A stretch of 32,690 bases of DNA from Phycisphaerales bacterium (GTDB lineage: Bacteria > Planctomycetota > Phycisphaerae > Phycisphaerales > SM1A02): NCBI GenBank assembly GCA_013003065.1, contig JABDLI010000258.1:1-32690 (forward strand), in the 5' to 3' direction. Shown in pieces: positions 17,005-25,123 of the stretch. The translations under genes were made by a program, and so were the position numbers. Position 1 is the first letter of the stretch; the number at the start of each line of letters is the position of its first letter. Under the pieces are notes generated by a model, which did not search any database, had not been told where the DNA came from, and saw only the letters and a list, made by a program, of their open reading frames with translations.

Positions 17005-18273
17005 ATGGCCAACGCCACACGAAAAATCGGACTCTCTCTCGGCGCCGATCTCTGCTGGCCCACGTGCTACGAGCACATCGTGCGCAGTCTCGACCTGGCC
17101 ATCCCCCATGGCGGCGACACGGTCGGCGTGGACGTCGAGCGGGTGACGATCGAGCCCTTTCGTCTGCGGCAGCCGTGCACGTACGACGTCGTGCTCGACC
17201 GGGTGACCCACTGGTACTCGACCAGCCGCGAGTGGATCAAGAAGGCCGTCCTCATGGACGACCTCTACGTGCTGAACAACCCCTGGTCGATCCAGTCGAT
17301 GGAGAAGCAGACGTCGTACTGCGCGATGATGCGTCTCGGCATGCCCGTCCCGGAGACCTGGCTCGTTCCCCCGAAGGAGTACGACCCGGTCGCCGACCTC
17401 GAGCCGACCCTCACGCGGTACGCGCGGATGTTCGAGATCAACGACATCGCCGAGCACCTCGGCTATCCGCTGTTCATGAAGCCCTACGACGGCGGGGCGT
17501 GGGTCGGCGTGAACCGGATCGACAACGCGGACCAGCTTCGCGCCGCGTACGAGGCGAGCGGCAAGAGGCTCATGCACCTCCAGGCGGCGGTCGAGCCGTT
17601 CGACCTCTTCGTCCGGTGCGTCGGCATCGGCCCGCAGCTCCGGATGATCCGGTACAACCCGAGCGCGCCGCTGCACGAACGCTACGAGATCGCGTTCGAC
17701 TTCCTCACCGCCGAGGAGTCATCGCTGCTCTCCGACATGACCCTGACGATCAACGCCTTCTTCGGGTGGGACTTCAACTCCTGCGAGGCGTTGCGGCAGG
17801 ACCGGGTGTTCGCTCCGATCGACTTTGCCAACGGCTGTCCCGATTCACAGGTCACGTCGCTGCACTACCACTTCCCGTGGCTGGTCAAGGCGATGATCCG
17901 GTGGTCGGTGTTCTGCGCCGTGACGAAGCGTCCCATGCGGAAGACGCTCGACTGGGCGCCGTTCTACGAGATCGCCGATCGCGACGTTCCCTTCCGGGAG
18001 CGGCTGCGGGGATACGCGGACATCGCGCGGGAGCGTCTGGAAGCCGACCGGTTCGCCGAGTTCTGCGACGCCCATCTCGCCCACCTCGACGAGATCACGT
18101 GGGAGTTCTTCGGATCCGAGATCGCCCGCGACGCCGTCCGTGCCAAGGTGCAGAGCCTCTTTCCCCCGCACGAGGTGGAGCCGTTCACGGAGCACTTCTG
18201 GGGTCTCCTCCAGTTCTGGCGTTCGACCGAAGCCGACCGGCTTCAACTGTCGCCGCCGCAGGAGACGCCGTGA
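17005..18273 (+). CDS. Divergent ATP-grasp domain protein (ATP-grasp B)
   Basis: WSIQSMEKQTSYCAMMRLGMPVPETWLVPP, LGYPLFMKPYDGGAWVGVNRI, FGWDFNSCEAL; lacks the HxEWF...RPPG block of the other three. Confidence 0.82.
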   Translation: MANATRKIGLSLGADLCWPTCYEHIVRSLDLAIPHGGDTVGVDVERVTIEPFRLRQPCTYDVVLDRVTHWYSTSREWIKKAVLMDDLYVLNNPWSIQSMEKQTSYCAMMRLGMPVPETWLVPPKEYDPVADLEPTLTRYARMFEINDIAEHLGYPLFMKPYDGGAWVGVNRIDNADQLRAAYEASGKRLMHLQAAVEPFDLFVRCVGIGPQLRMIRYNPSAPLHERYEIAFDFLTAEESSLLSDMTLTINAFFGWDFNSCEALRQDRVFAPIDFANGCPDSQVTSLHYHFPWLVKAMIRWSVFCAVTKRPMRKTLDWAPFYEIADRDVPFRERLRGYADIARERLEADRFAEFCDAHLAHLDEITWEFFGSEIARDAVRAKVQSLFPPHEVEPFTEHFWGLLQFWRSTEADRLQLSPPQETP

Positions 18274-19013
18274 AGGCCACCACCCGCTGGTACTCGCATC
18301 GCATGGAGTGCGACACCACACTCGCGCGGTGGGGGACGTACGGCACCCCCGTCCTGATGTTCCCGACGGCGGGCGGCGACGCCGAGGAGATCGAACGCTT
18401 CCTGATGATCGATGCGCTCGGGCCGCTGCTCGAGGGCGGCAAGATCAAGATCTACTCGTGCGATTCGACGGCCGGCGCCGCCTGGCTCTCGGGGGATCAC
18501 TCCCCGGAGTACTGCTCGCGGCTTCAGAACTGCTTCGACGCGTACATCGCCCGCGAGGTCGTGCCCGCGATCCGCGCCGATTGCAACTCGGCCGACGTCG
18601 GCGTCGTCACGACCGGAGCGTCGATCGGCGCCTTCAACGCGTTGTCCGTCACGTGCCGCCATCCCGATCTCTTCACCCACGCGGTCTGCGTGAGCGGCAC
18701 CTACGACTTGAGCCGCTGGCTGGACGGCCAGTTCAACTCCGACTTCTACTTCTGCTCGCCCCTGCACTTCCTGCCCGACCTCGGCGGCGGCGAGCAGCTC
18801 GACCGGCTCCGGGAGCGTTTCATCATCCTCGCCACGGGCGAGGGTCGGTGGGAGGATCCCGGCGAGTCGTGGCGGATCGCCGGCGTGCTCGGCGCGAAGG
18901 GCATCCCCAACCGCGTCGACCCGTGGGGGCCCGAGTACGACCACGACTGGGTCACCTGGCGGAAGATGATCCCGCACTACCTGGAGCAGCTGACGAGCGA
19001 CGACGGCTCCTAG
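18270..19013 (+). CDS. Putative esterase (alpha/beta hydrolase)
   Basis: WGTYGTPVLMFPTAGGDAEEIERF, VGVVTTGASIGAFNAL nucleophile elbow, EYDHDWVTWRKMIPHYL; GTGA overlap with upstream stop. Confidence 0.85.
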   Translation: MKATTRWYSHRMECDTTLARWGTYGTPVLMFPTAGGDAEEIERFLMIDALGPLLEGGKIKIYSCDSTAGAAWLSGDHSPEYCSRLQNCFDAYIAREVVPAIRADCNSADVGVVTTGASIGAFNALSVTCRHPDLFTHAVCVSGTYDLSRWLDGQFNSDFYFCSPLHFLPDLGGGEQLDRLRERFIILATGEGRWEDPGESWRIAGVLGAKGIPNRVDPWGPEYDHDWVTWRKMIPHYLEQLTSDDGS

Positions 19014-19025
19014 GCGGTCCGCCGT

Positions 19026-20480
19026 CTACTTGTCGCAGAGTCGCGCGAAGAGCGACAGGTACGCACGGCCCTGCCGCGACCACGAGTAGTCCATGGCCAT
19101 GCCGTTGCGGATCAACTGACGCCACGCAGTGGGCTCGCCGAACGTGCGGAGCGCCTCGCCGATCGCCCACCGCGCGCCGTCCGGCGTGTGGTGCTCGAAC
19201 ACGAACCCGGTCCCGCGACCGGTCTCGGCGTCCCAGGGCTCGACCGTATCGGCAAGGCCGCCCGTGCGGTGCACGATGGGCACGGTGCCGTACTTGAGGC
19301 TGTACATCTGGTTGAGTCCGCACGGCTCGAACCGCGACGGCATGAGGAACATGTCGCACCCCGCCTCGATCATGTGCGCGAGCCGGTTCTGGAACCCGCG
19401 GTAGAAGCACATCTTCGCGCGGAATGCGGACTCCAGACGCGTGAAGAACGACTCGTACCGCTCCTCGCCGCTCCCGAGCACGATCAGCCGAACGTCGAGC
19501 GCGCCGAGCATCTCGGACAACGGCTCGTACAGGATCTCGATGCCCTTCTGCGCCGTCAGCCGGGTGACCATGCCGAGGGTGGGCACGTCCGGGCCGGCGC
19601 GAAGACCCATCTCACGCAGCAACGCCGTCTTGCATTTCTTCTTGCCGGCGAGATCCTCCCGCGTGTAGTTGGCCTCGATCAGAGGATCGGTGGCCGGATC
19701 CCACTGCCCGTAGTCGACGCCGTTCACGATGCCGAACAGGTGGTCGCTCCGCGACTGGAGGAGCTCGTGCAGCCCGCACCCGCTGCCTTCGGTGCGGATC
19801 TCGTCGGCGTACGTCCGGCTCACGGTCGTGACCGCATCGGCGTAGACGATGCCCATCTTCAGGAAGTTGATCCGCCCCTGCTCGAGATCGTCCTGCCACA
19901 GCAGACGCCGGTACGCATCGAGACCGAGCTCGGTGACGACGTCGGCCGGAAACAAGCCCTGGTACGCGAGGTTGTGAATGGTGAGGACGGTCCGCGTCTC
20001 GGAGAACAGGTTGTCCCACTCGTAGAGCGAGCGCAGGTAGAGCGGAATCAATGCGGTGTGCCAGTCGTGGCAGTGGATGATGTCCGGCGCCCAGCCCATG
20101 TGCTGGCAGCTCTGGATGACGGCGCGACAGAAGGTCCCGAACCGCAGGTGCTCGTCACCGTCGCTGGCGTAGATCGCGTTGCGGCCGAACCGCTGCGGAC
20201 AGTCGACGAAGTAGATGCTGTGCGGTGAGTCCGGGATCGGCGTGGTCAGCACCGAGAATTGCTCCGCTCGCCCCTCGAACGGAATCACGGCGTTCTGGAG
20301 GAATTCCACCGGCGTCAACGCGAGATCGCGGCGATCGATCGTGCCGTAGAGCGGCAGGAAGACCCGGACATCCTGCCCGATGTCGGCGAGGTACCGGCTG
20401 AGACCCGCCGCGACGTCGGCGAGGCCGCCCGTCTTCGCGAACGGCGTGAACTCCGAGGATGCCAGGCAGAGACGCAGCAT
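19026..20480 (-). CDS. glgA: Glycogen/starch synthase, ADP-glucose type
   Basis: SEFTPFAKTGGLADV, IIHCHDWHTALIPLYL, MLMPSRFEPCGLNQMYSLKYGTVPIVHRTGGLADTV (reads FLMPSRFEPCGLNQ). Confidence 0.97.
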   Translation of the reverse strand: MLRLCLASSEFTPFAKTGGLADVAAGLSRYLADIGQDVRVFLPLYGTIDRRDLALTPVEFLQNAVIPFEGRAEQFSVLTTPIPDSPHSIYFVDCPQRFGRNAIYASDGDEHLRFGTFCRAVIQSCQHMGWAPDIIHCHDWHTALIPLYLRSLYEWDNLFSETRTVLTIHNLAYQGLFPADVVTELGLDAYRRLLWQDDLEQGRINFLKMGIVYADAVTTVSRTYADEIRTEGSGCGLHELLQSRSDHLFGIVNGVDYGQWDPATDPLIEANYTREDLAGKKKCKTALLREMGLRAGPDVPTLGMVTRLTAQKGIEILYEPLSEMLGALDVRLIVLGSGEERYESFFTRLESAFRAKMCFYRGFQNRLAHMIEAGCDMFLMPSRFEPCGLNQMYSLKYGTVPIVHRTGGLADTVEPWDAETGRGTGFVFEHHTPDGARWAIGEALRTFGEPTAWRQLIRNGMAMDYSWSRQGRAYLSLFARLCDK

Positions 20481-20488
20481 GGCGTGGC

Positions 20489-21727
20489 CTACACCACCGT
20501 TCCCGGTGCGATCGTCGCGCCCCGGTGGACCACGATGATGCCGTCACGGATGCAGTAGCCCTCCCCGTCGGTCTCCTGTACGCCGGCCTCGTTGACGAGC
20601 CGTGATCCGTCGCCGATGGTCGCGTCGAGGTCGACGATCGCGCGGCGGATCTCGCAGTTCGCGCCGATGCCGCGGGCGTCGAACGCGTTCGCGCCCATGA
20701 TGTAGCTCTGCTCGATCACCGTGCCCGGGCGGACGACCGCCCGAACGCCGACGATCGCATCCGCCACCCGGCTCGCCGAGATGATGCTGCCGCCGCAGAC
20801 GATCGACCGCTGGATGTCGCAGCCGTTGATCTTGCAGCCGGGCAGAAAACGAGGATGCGTGTAGATCTGGAGCTCGGGATCGTAGAGGTTGAGCGCGGGC
20901 ACCGGCGCCGTCAGCTCCAGGTTGGCCTCGTGGAACGACTTGATCGTTCCGATGTCACGCCAGTAACCATTGTGCAAGAAGGCGTGGACGCGATAGTCGT
21001 GGATGGCCTCCGGAATGACCTCTTTGCCGAAGTCGACGGTGCTGGTTCCCTCCAGGAGCTGGCGGATGACCGGCCGGCGGAAGACATAGATGCCCATGCT
21101 TGCGAGCACCATGCCGGGCGCGGCGTCGAGGCCGAGCTGCTCGATCGCGTGCTCGTCGAGCGCGAGCCGGTCGATCACCGCGGGGTCGCTCGGCTTCTCG
21201 ACGAACTCGACGATGCGGCCGGTGTCGTCGATACGCATGACCCCGAGCCCGGGCGCCTCCGCTTTGGACACCGGCTTGACGGCGACGGTCAGATCCGCCT
21301 CGGCCGCGCGGTGGTGCCGCACGAACGCCTGCATGTTCATCAGGTAGAGCTGGTCCCCGGAGAGGATGAGGATCTCGCTGGGTTCGGTCTCGCAGAGCCG
21401 CGTGAGGTTCTGCCGGACGGCGTCGGCGGTCCCCTGGTACCAGTCCCGCGACGTCATCCGCTGCTCGGCGGCCAGGATGTTGACATACCCCTGGCTGAAC
21501 GCGTCGAACCGGTAGGTCGTGCTGATGTGGCGGTGGAGGCTCGCGCTGTTGAACTGCGTGATGACGTACACGCGGTTGATGCCGCCGTGCAGGCTGTTGC
21601 TGATCGGAATGTCGATCAACCGGAACTTGCCGCCCACCGGCACCGCCGGCTTCGCCCGGTCCTGGGTGAGGGGCCAGAGCCGGATGCCCTGTCCACCCCC
21701 CAGAATGGCCGTGACCACGTTGTGCAA
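20489..21727 (-). CDS. glgC: Glucose-1-phosphate adenylyltransferase
   Basis: AILGGGQGIRLWPLTQDRAKPAVPVGGKFRLIDIPISNSLHGGINRVYVITQFNSASLHRHI; TTG start. Confidence 0.97.
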   Translation of the reverse strand: MHNVVTAILGGGQGIRLWPLTQDRAKPAVPVGGKFRLIDIPISNSLHGGINRVYVITQFNSASLHRHISTTYRFDAFSQGYVNILAAEQRMTSRDWYQGTADAVRQNLTRLCETEPSEILILSGDQLYLMNMQAFVRHHRAAEADLTVAVKPVSKAEAPGLGVMRIDDTGRIVEFVEKPSDPAVIDRLALDEHAIEQLGLDAAPGMVLASMGIYVFRRPVIRQLLEGTSTVDFGKEVIPEAIHDYRVHAFLHNGYWRDIGTIKSFHEANLELTAPVPALNLYDPELQIYTHPRFLPGCKINGCDIQRSIVCGGSIISASRVADAIVGVRAVVRPGTVIEQSYIMGANAFDARGIGANCEIRRAIVDLDATIGDGSRLVNEAGVQETDGEGYCIRDGIIVVHRGATIAPGTVV

Positions 21728-21857
21728 GGAGCCCGCCTCCGTCCATTCCGGCGGCCCGCGTCGGCCACCGCCCCACCGGGTTCTTTGTACCAGATTCGGG
21801 GCCCCGTCGAGCGGGTGAGCTCGCGTGAAGACGACCGGTCGCGGGACGTCGTCCCGC

Positions 21858-21863
21858 TACACT
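21858..21863 (+). promoter_or_regulatory. Candidate -10 element TACACT, N7 before ATG 21871 (leaderless-type)
   Basis: gctacactgcgggtcATG; no Shine-Dalgarno. Confidence 0.4.
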
Positions 21864-21870
21864 GCGGGTC

Positions 21871-23091
21871 ATGACGTCCGTCGCCTTTCTCGCTCCGTAC
21901 GCAGCGCCGGCCACGCTGCGTTTCGTCCGGGCCGTGGCCGGGACACCCGGCGTGCGGTGCGGGTTGATCACGCAGGAGCCGCTCGAGCGGCTCCCCGCCG
22001 ACGTGCGGAGCGGGCTCGCCGGACACTGGCGGATCGACGACGCCCTCGATCCGACGCAGATCGCCGCGGCGACGCGGTCGCTCGAGAACCAGATCGGACC
22101 GGTCGAACGCCTCGTCGGCATTCTCGAGCAGGCCCAGGTCGCGATGGCCGAAGCTCGCGCAATGCTCGGTCTGCCCGGCATGGACGCGGCCACCGCCGAG
22201 AACTTCCGGGACAAGGCGCGGATGAAGAGCGTGCTGCGCGATGCGGGCCTGCCGTGCGCGCGGCACGCGTTGGTCCGGAGCGTGGACGAGGCCGTCGCGT
22301 TCGCCGAACGCACCGGCTTCCCGCTCGTCGTCAAGCCGCCGGCCGGAGCCGGCGCGCGGGCAACCTATCGCGTCGAGAACGTGGCGGATCTGCGGCAGGG
22401 TTTGGCGGTCTCGCAGCCGTCGCCGGCGTCACCGGCGTTGCTCGAGGAGTTCATGACCGGGCGGGAGTTTTCCTTCGACAGCGTGTTCGTCCGCGGCGAC
22501 CTCGTCTGGCATTCGTTCTGCCACTATTTCCCGTCGCCGCTCGAGGTGATGGAGAACCCGTGGATCCAGTGGTGCGTCCTCCTGCCGCGTCACATCGACG
22601 ATGCCGCGCACGAGCGCGTCCGCACGGTCACGACCGAGGCGATCCGCACGCTCGGTCTGTCGACCGGCATGACGCACCTCGAGTGGTTCCTGCGACCGGG
22701 TGGTGACATCGCACTGTCCGAGGTCGCCGCGCGGCCACCGGGCGCGCAGTTCACGTCGCTGATCTCGTGGGCGCACGACGCGGACTTCTACAAGGGCTGG
22801 GCGGACCTCGTCGCGCACGAGCGGTTCGATCCCCCGCCGCGACGGTACGCCGTCGCCGGGGTCTACCTGCGCGGACAGGGTGGGGCGCGGGTGGCCGCGG
22901 TGCACGGACTGGACGCGGCCCAGTCCGAGATCGGCCGCCTCGTTGTCGAGTCGCATCTTCCGCGGCCCGGGCAGCCGGCATCCGGGACGTACGAAGGCGA
23001 TGGCTACGTGATCCTCCGGCACGAGGAGACGGAGGTCGTCAAGCAGGCGGCCCGCCGACTGCTCGATCTGGTCAAGGTGGAGATGGCATGA
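21871..23091 (+). CDS. ATP-grasp domain ligase (ATP-grasp C)
   Basis: FRDKARMKSVLRDAGLPCARH, GFPLVVKPPAGAGARATYRV, THLEWFLRPGGDIALSEVAARPPG. Confidence 0.88.
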   Translation: MTSVAFLAPYAAPATLRFVRAVAGTPGVRCGLITQEPLERLPADVRSGLAGHWRIDDALDPTQIAAATRSLENQIGPVERLVGILEQAQVAMAEARAMLGLPGMDAATAENFRDKARMKSVLRDAGLPCARHALVRSVDEAVAFAERTGFPLVVKPPAGAGARATYRVENVADLRQGLAVSQPSPASPALLEEFMTGREFSFDSVFVRGDLVWHSFCHYFPSPLEVMENPWIQWCVLLPRHIDDAAHERVRTVTTEAIRTLGLSTGMTHLEWFLRPGGDIALSEVAARPPGAQFTSLISWAHDADFYKGWADLVAHERFDPPPRRYAVAGVYLRGQGGARVAAVHGLDAAQSEIGRLVVESHLPRPGQPASGTYEGDGYVILRHEETEVVKQAARRLLDLVKVEMA

Positions 23092-24308
23092 ACCTGTTGC
23101 TGATCTCTCCGGGATTTCCGAGCGAGATGCCGCTGTTCACCCGCGGCCTGGCGCAGGCGGGCGCCCGGGTGATCGGGTTGGGCGACCAGCCCCCCGCCGC
23201 TCTGCCCGAACGCACCCGCGCGCACCTGGCGGACTACATCCGGGTGGGCTCGCTGTGGGACGAGATGCAAGTGGTGCAGCAGATCCAGGCGGTGCAGTCG
23301 CAGCAGCGGATCGACCGGGTCGAGTGTCTGTGGGAGCCGGGGATGATCCTCGCCGCGCGGTTGCGTGAGACGCTCGGTCTGCCCGGCCTGACGGTCGCCC
23401 AGACGATTCCGTTTCGCGACAAGGGCCGAATGAAGGAGGTGCTCGACGCGGCCGGTCTCCGCACGCCGCGGCATCACCGCGCCGTGACCGCGGACGGCGT
23501 CCGCGAAGCCGCCGCGGCGATCGGGTTCCCGGTTGCGGTGAAGCCGATCAGCGGGGCGGGTTCGGCGGACACGCACCGGGTCGAGTCCGCGGACGAGCTG
23601 GAGCGGATCCTGCCGACGCTGCGTCACGTGCCCGAAGTCAGCGTCGAGGAGTGGATCGAAGGCCAGGAGTACACGTTCGACACGATTTGCATCGACGGTC
23701 GGATCGTCTTCCCGAACGTCTGCTGGTATCGGCCCAACCCGATCATCGCCCGGCAGGTCGAATGGATCAGCCCGCAGACGATCGGGCTGCGTCGCCTCGA
23801 CGTCGAGCCGTTGCGCGAGGGGCTGGCGCTCGGGCGGGCCGTCCTCGACGCCCTCGGATTCCGGACCGGTTTCACGCACATGGAGTGGTTCCGCACCGCG
23901 AGCGGCGAAGCGATCTTCGGCGAGATCGGGGCGCGGCCGCCCGGCGCGCGGACGGTGGACATCATGAACTACCTCTGCGACGCCGACTTGTACGCGGGGT
24001 GGGGCGAGGCGGTCACCCGCGGCACGTTCAGCCAGCCGACCGAGCGTCGCTACAACGCCGCCAGCATCTTCAAACGCGCGCAGGGGCAGGGCCGGATCCA
24101 GCGGATCGACGGGCTCGAGTCGATCCTCGCGCGGTACGGCCCCCACGTCATGAGCGTCGACCTGCTTCCGATCGGAGCGCCGCGACGCAACTGGCTTCAG
24201 ACGCTGATGTCCGACGGCCATCTCTTCGTGCGTCATCAGAACCTCGACGCGCTCACGGAGATCCTCGACCACATCGGCACGGACCTCCAGATCTACGCCG
24301 GCCACTGA
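23088..24308 (+). CDS. ATP-grasp domain ligase (ATP-grasp D)
   Basis: FRDKGRMKEVLDAAGLRTPRH, GFPVAVKPISGAGSADTHRV, THMEWFRTASGEAIFGEIGARPPG; ATGA overlap with ATP-grasp C. Confidence 0.9.
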   Translation: MNLLLISPGFPSEMPLFTRGLAQAGARVIGLGDQPPAALPERTRAHLADYIRVGSLWDEMQVVQQIQAVQSQQRIDRVECLWEPGMILAARLRETLGLPGLTVAQTIPFRDKGRMKEVLDAAGLRTPRHHRAVTADGVREAAAAIGFPVAVKPISGAGSADTHRVESADELERILPTLRHVPEVSVEEWIEGQEYTFDTICIDGRIVFPNVCWYRPNPIIARQVEWISPQTIGLRRLDVEPLREGLALGRAVLDALGFRTGFTHMEWFRTASGEAIFGEIGARPPGARTVDIMNYLCDADLYAGWGEAVTRGTFSQPTERRYNAASIFKRAQGQGRIQRIDGLESILARYGPHVMSVDLLPIGAPRRNWLQTLMSDGHLFVRHQNLDALTEILDHIGTDLQIYAGH

Positions 24309-24359
24309 CCGGAGCCAACGGACTCGACCATGACGCGACGAACGACTCGGGCCCTCGGC

Positions 24360-25103
24360 ATGATCGGGAACGCGACGCCGCGGGGATGCATGGCCCTCGT
24401 CGTCGTTCTGGCGGCAGTGGCCGCATGCGCCGACGGACCACCCGCGACCACGCCGGTCCCGCCGGCGCCCGGCACGTACATGGGCCGGACCATCGCGACG
24501 ACGATGCACTACACCGGTGCGCCATGGCTAGTGCGGGGCTCACGCGAGCGTGAGGAAGGCACGACGCTCCTCCTGGAGAAGCTCGCGATCGAGCCGGGCA
24601 CGACGCTCTGCGACCTGGGCTGCGGCAACGGCTACTACACGATTCCGATGGCGCGTCTGACGGGTCCGACCGGACGCGTCTACGCCGTCGACATCCAGGG
24701 GGAGATGCTGGAGATGCTGGAGGCCGCCGCCACCGCGGCCGGCGTCGGCAACATCGAGCCGACGCTCGGAACGGTGGTGGACCCGAAGCTCCCGGAGGGC
24801 GTGATCGATCTCGTGATCCTCGTCGACGTCTACCACGAGATGAGCCACCCCGCGCAGATGCTCGCGGCCATCCGCGAGTCCCTCGCCGAGGGAGGCCGCC
24901 TCGTCCTCGTCGAATTCCGCGGCGAGGATCCGAAGGTGCCGATCAAGCCGCTTCACAAGATGACGAAGGTGCAGATCCGAAAGGAGCTCGAGGCGAACGG
25001 ATTCAAGCTGACCGCGGACTTCGACGGACTGCCGATGCAGCACATGATGACGTTCACGATCGACGGGGCGACCAAGGGGCCGGGGCCGGCACCTCCGCCG
25101 TAG
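24360..25103 (+). CDS. Class I SAM-dependent methyltransferase with lipoprotein-like N-terminus
   Basis: ALVVVLAAVAACADGPP lipobox-like signal; LCDLGCGNGYYTIPMARLTGPTGRVYAVDIQ motif I. Start 24330, 24360 or 24390. Confidence 0.8.
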   Translation: MIGNATPRGCMALVVVLAAVAACADGPPATTPVPPAPGTYMGRTIATTMHYTGAPWLVRGSREREEGTTLLLEKLAIEPGTTLCDLGCGNGYYTIPMARLTGPTGRVYAVDIQGEMLEMLEAAATAAGVGNIEPTLGTVVDPKLPEGVIDLVILVDVYHEMSHPAQMLAAIRESLAEGGRLVLVEFRGEDPKVPIKPLHKMTKVQIRKELEANGFKLTADFDGLPMQHMMTFTIDGATKGPGPAPPP

Positions 25104-25123
25104 CCGCACCGCGGGGCGTCGGG

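Noticed and set aside
13577-24308. Cyanophycin synthetase (cphA) locus
   Set aside because: No Mur-ligase-like domain is fused to any ATP-grasp, and the ligases are about 400 aa, far smaller than CphA.
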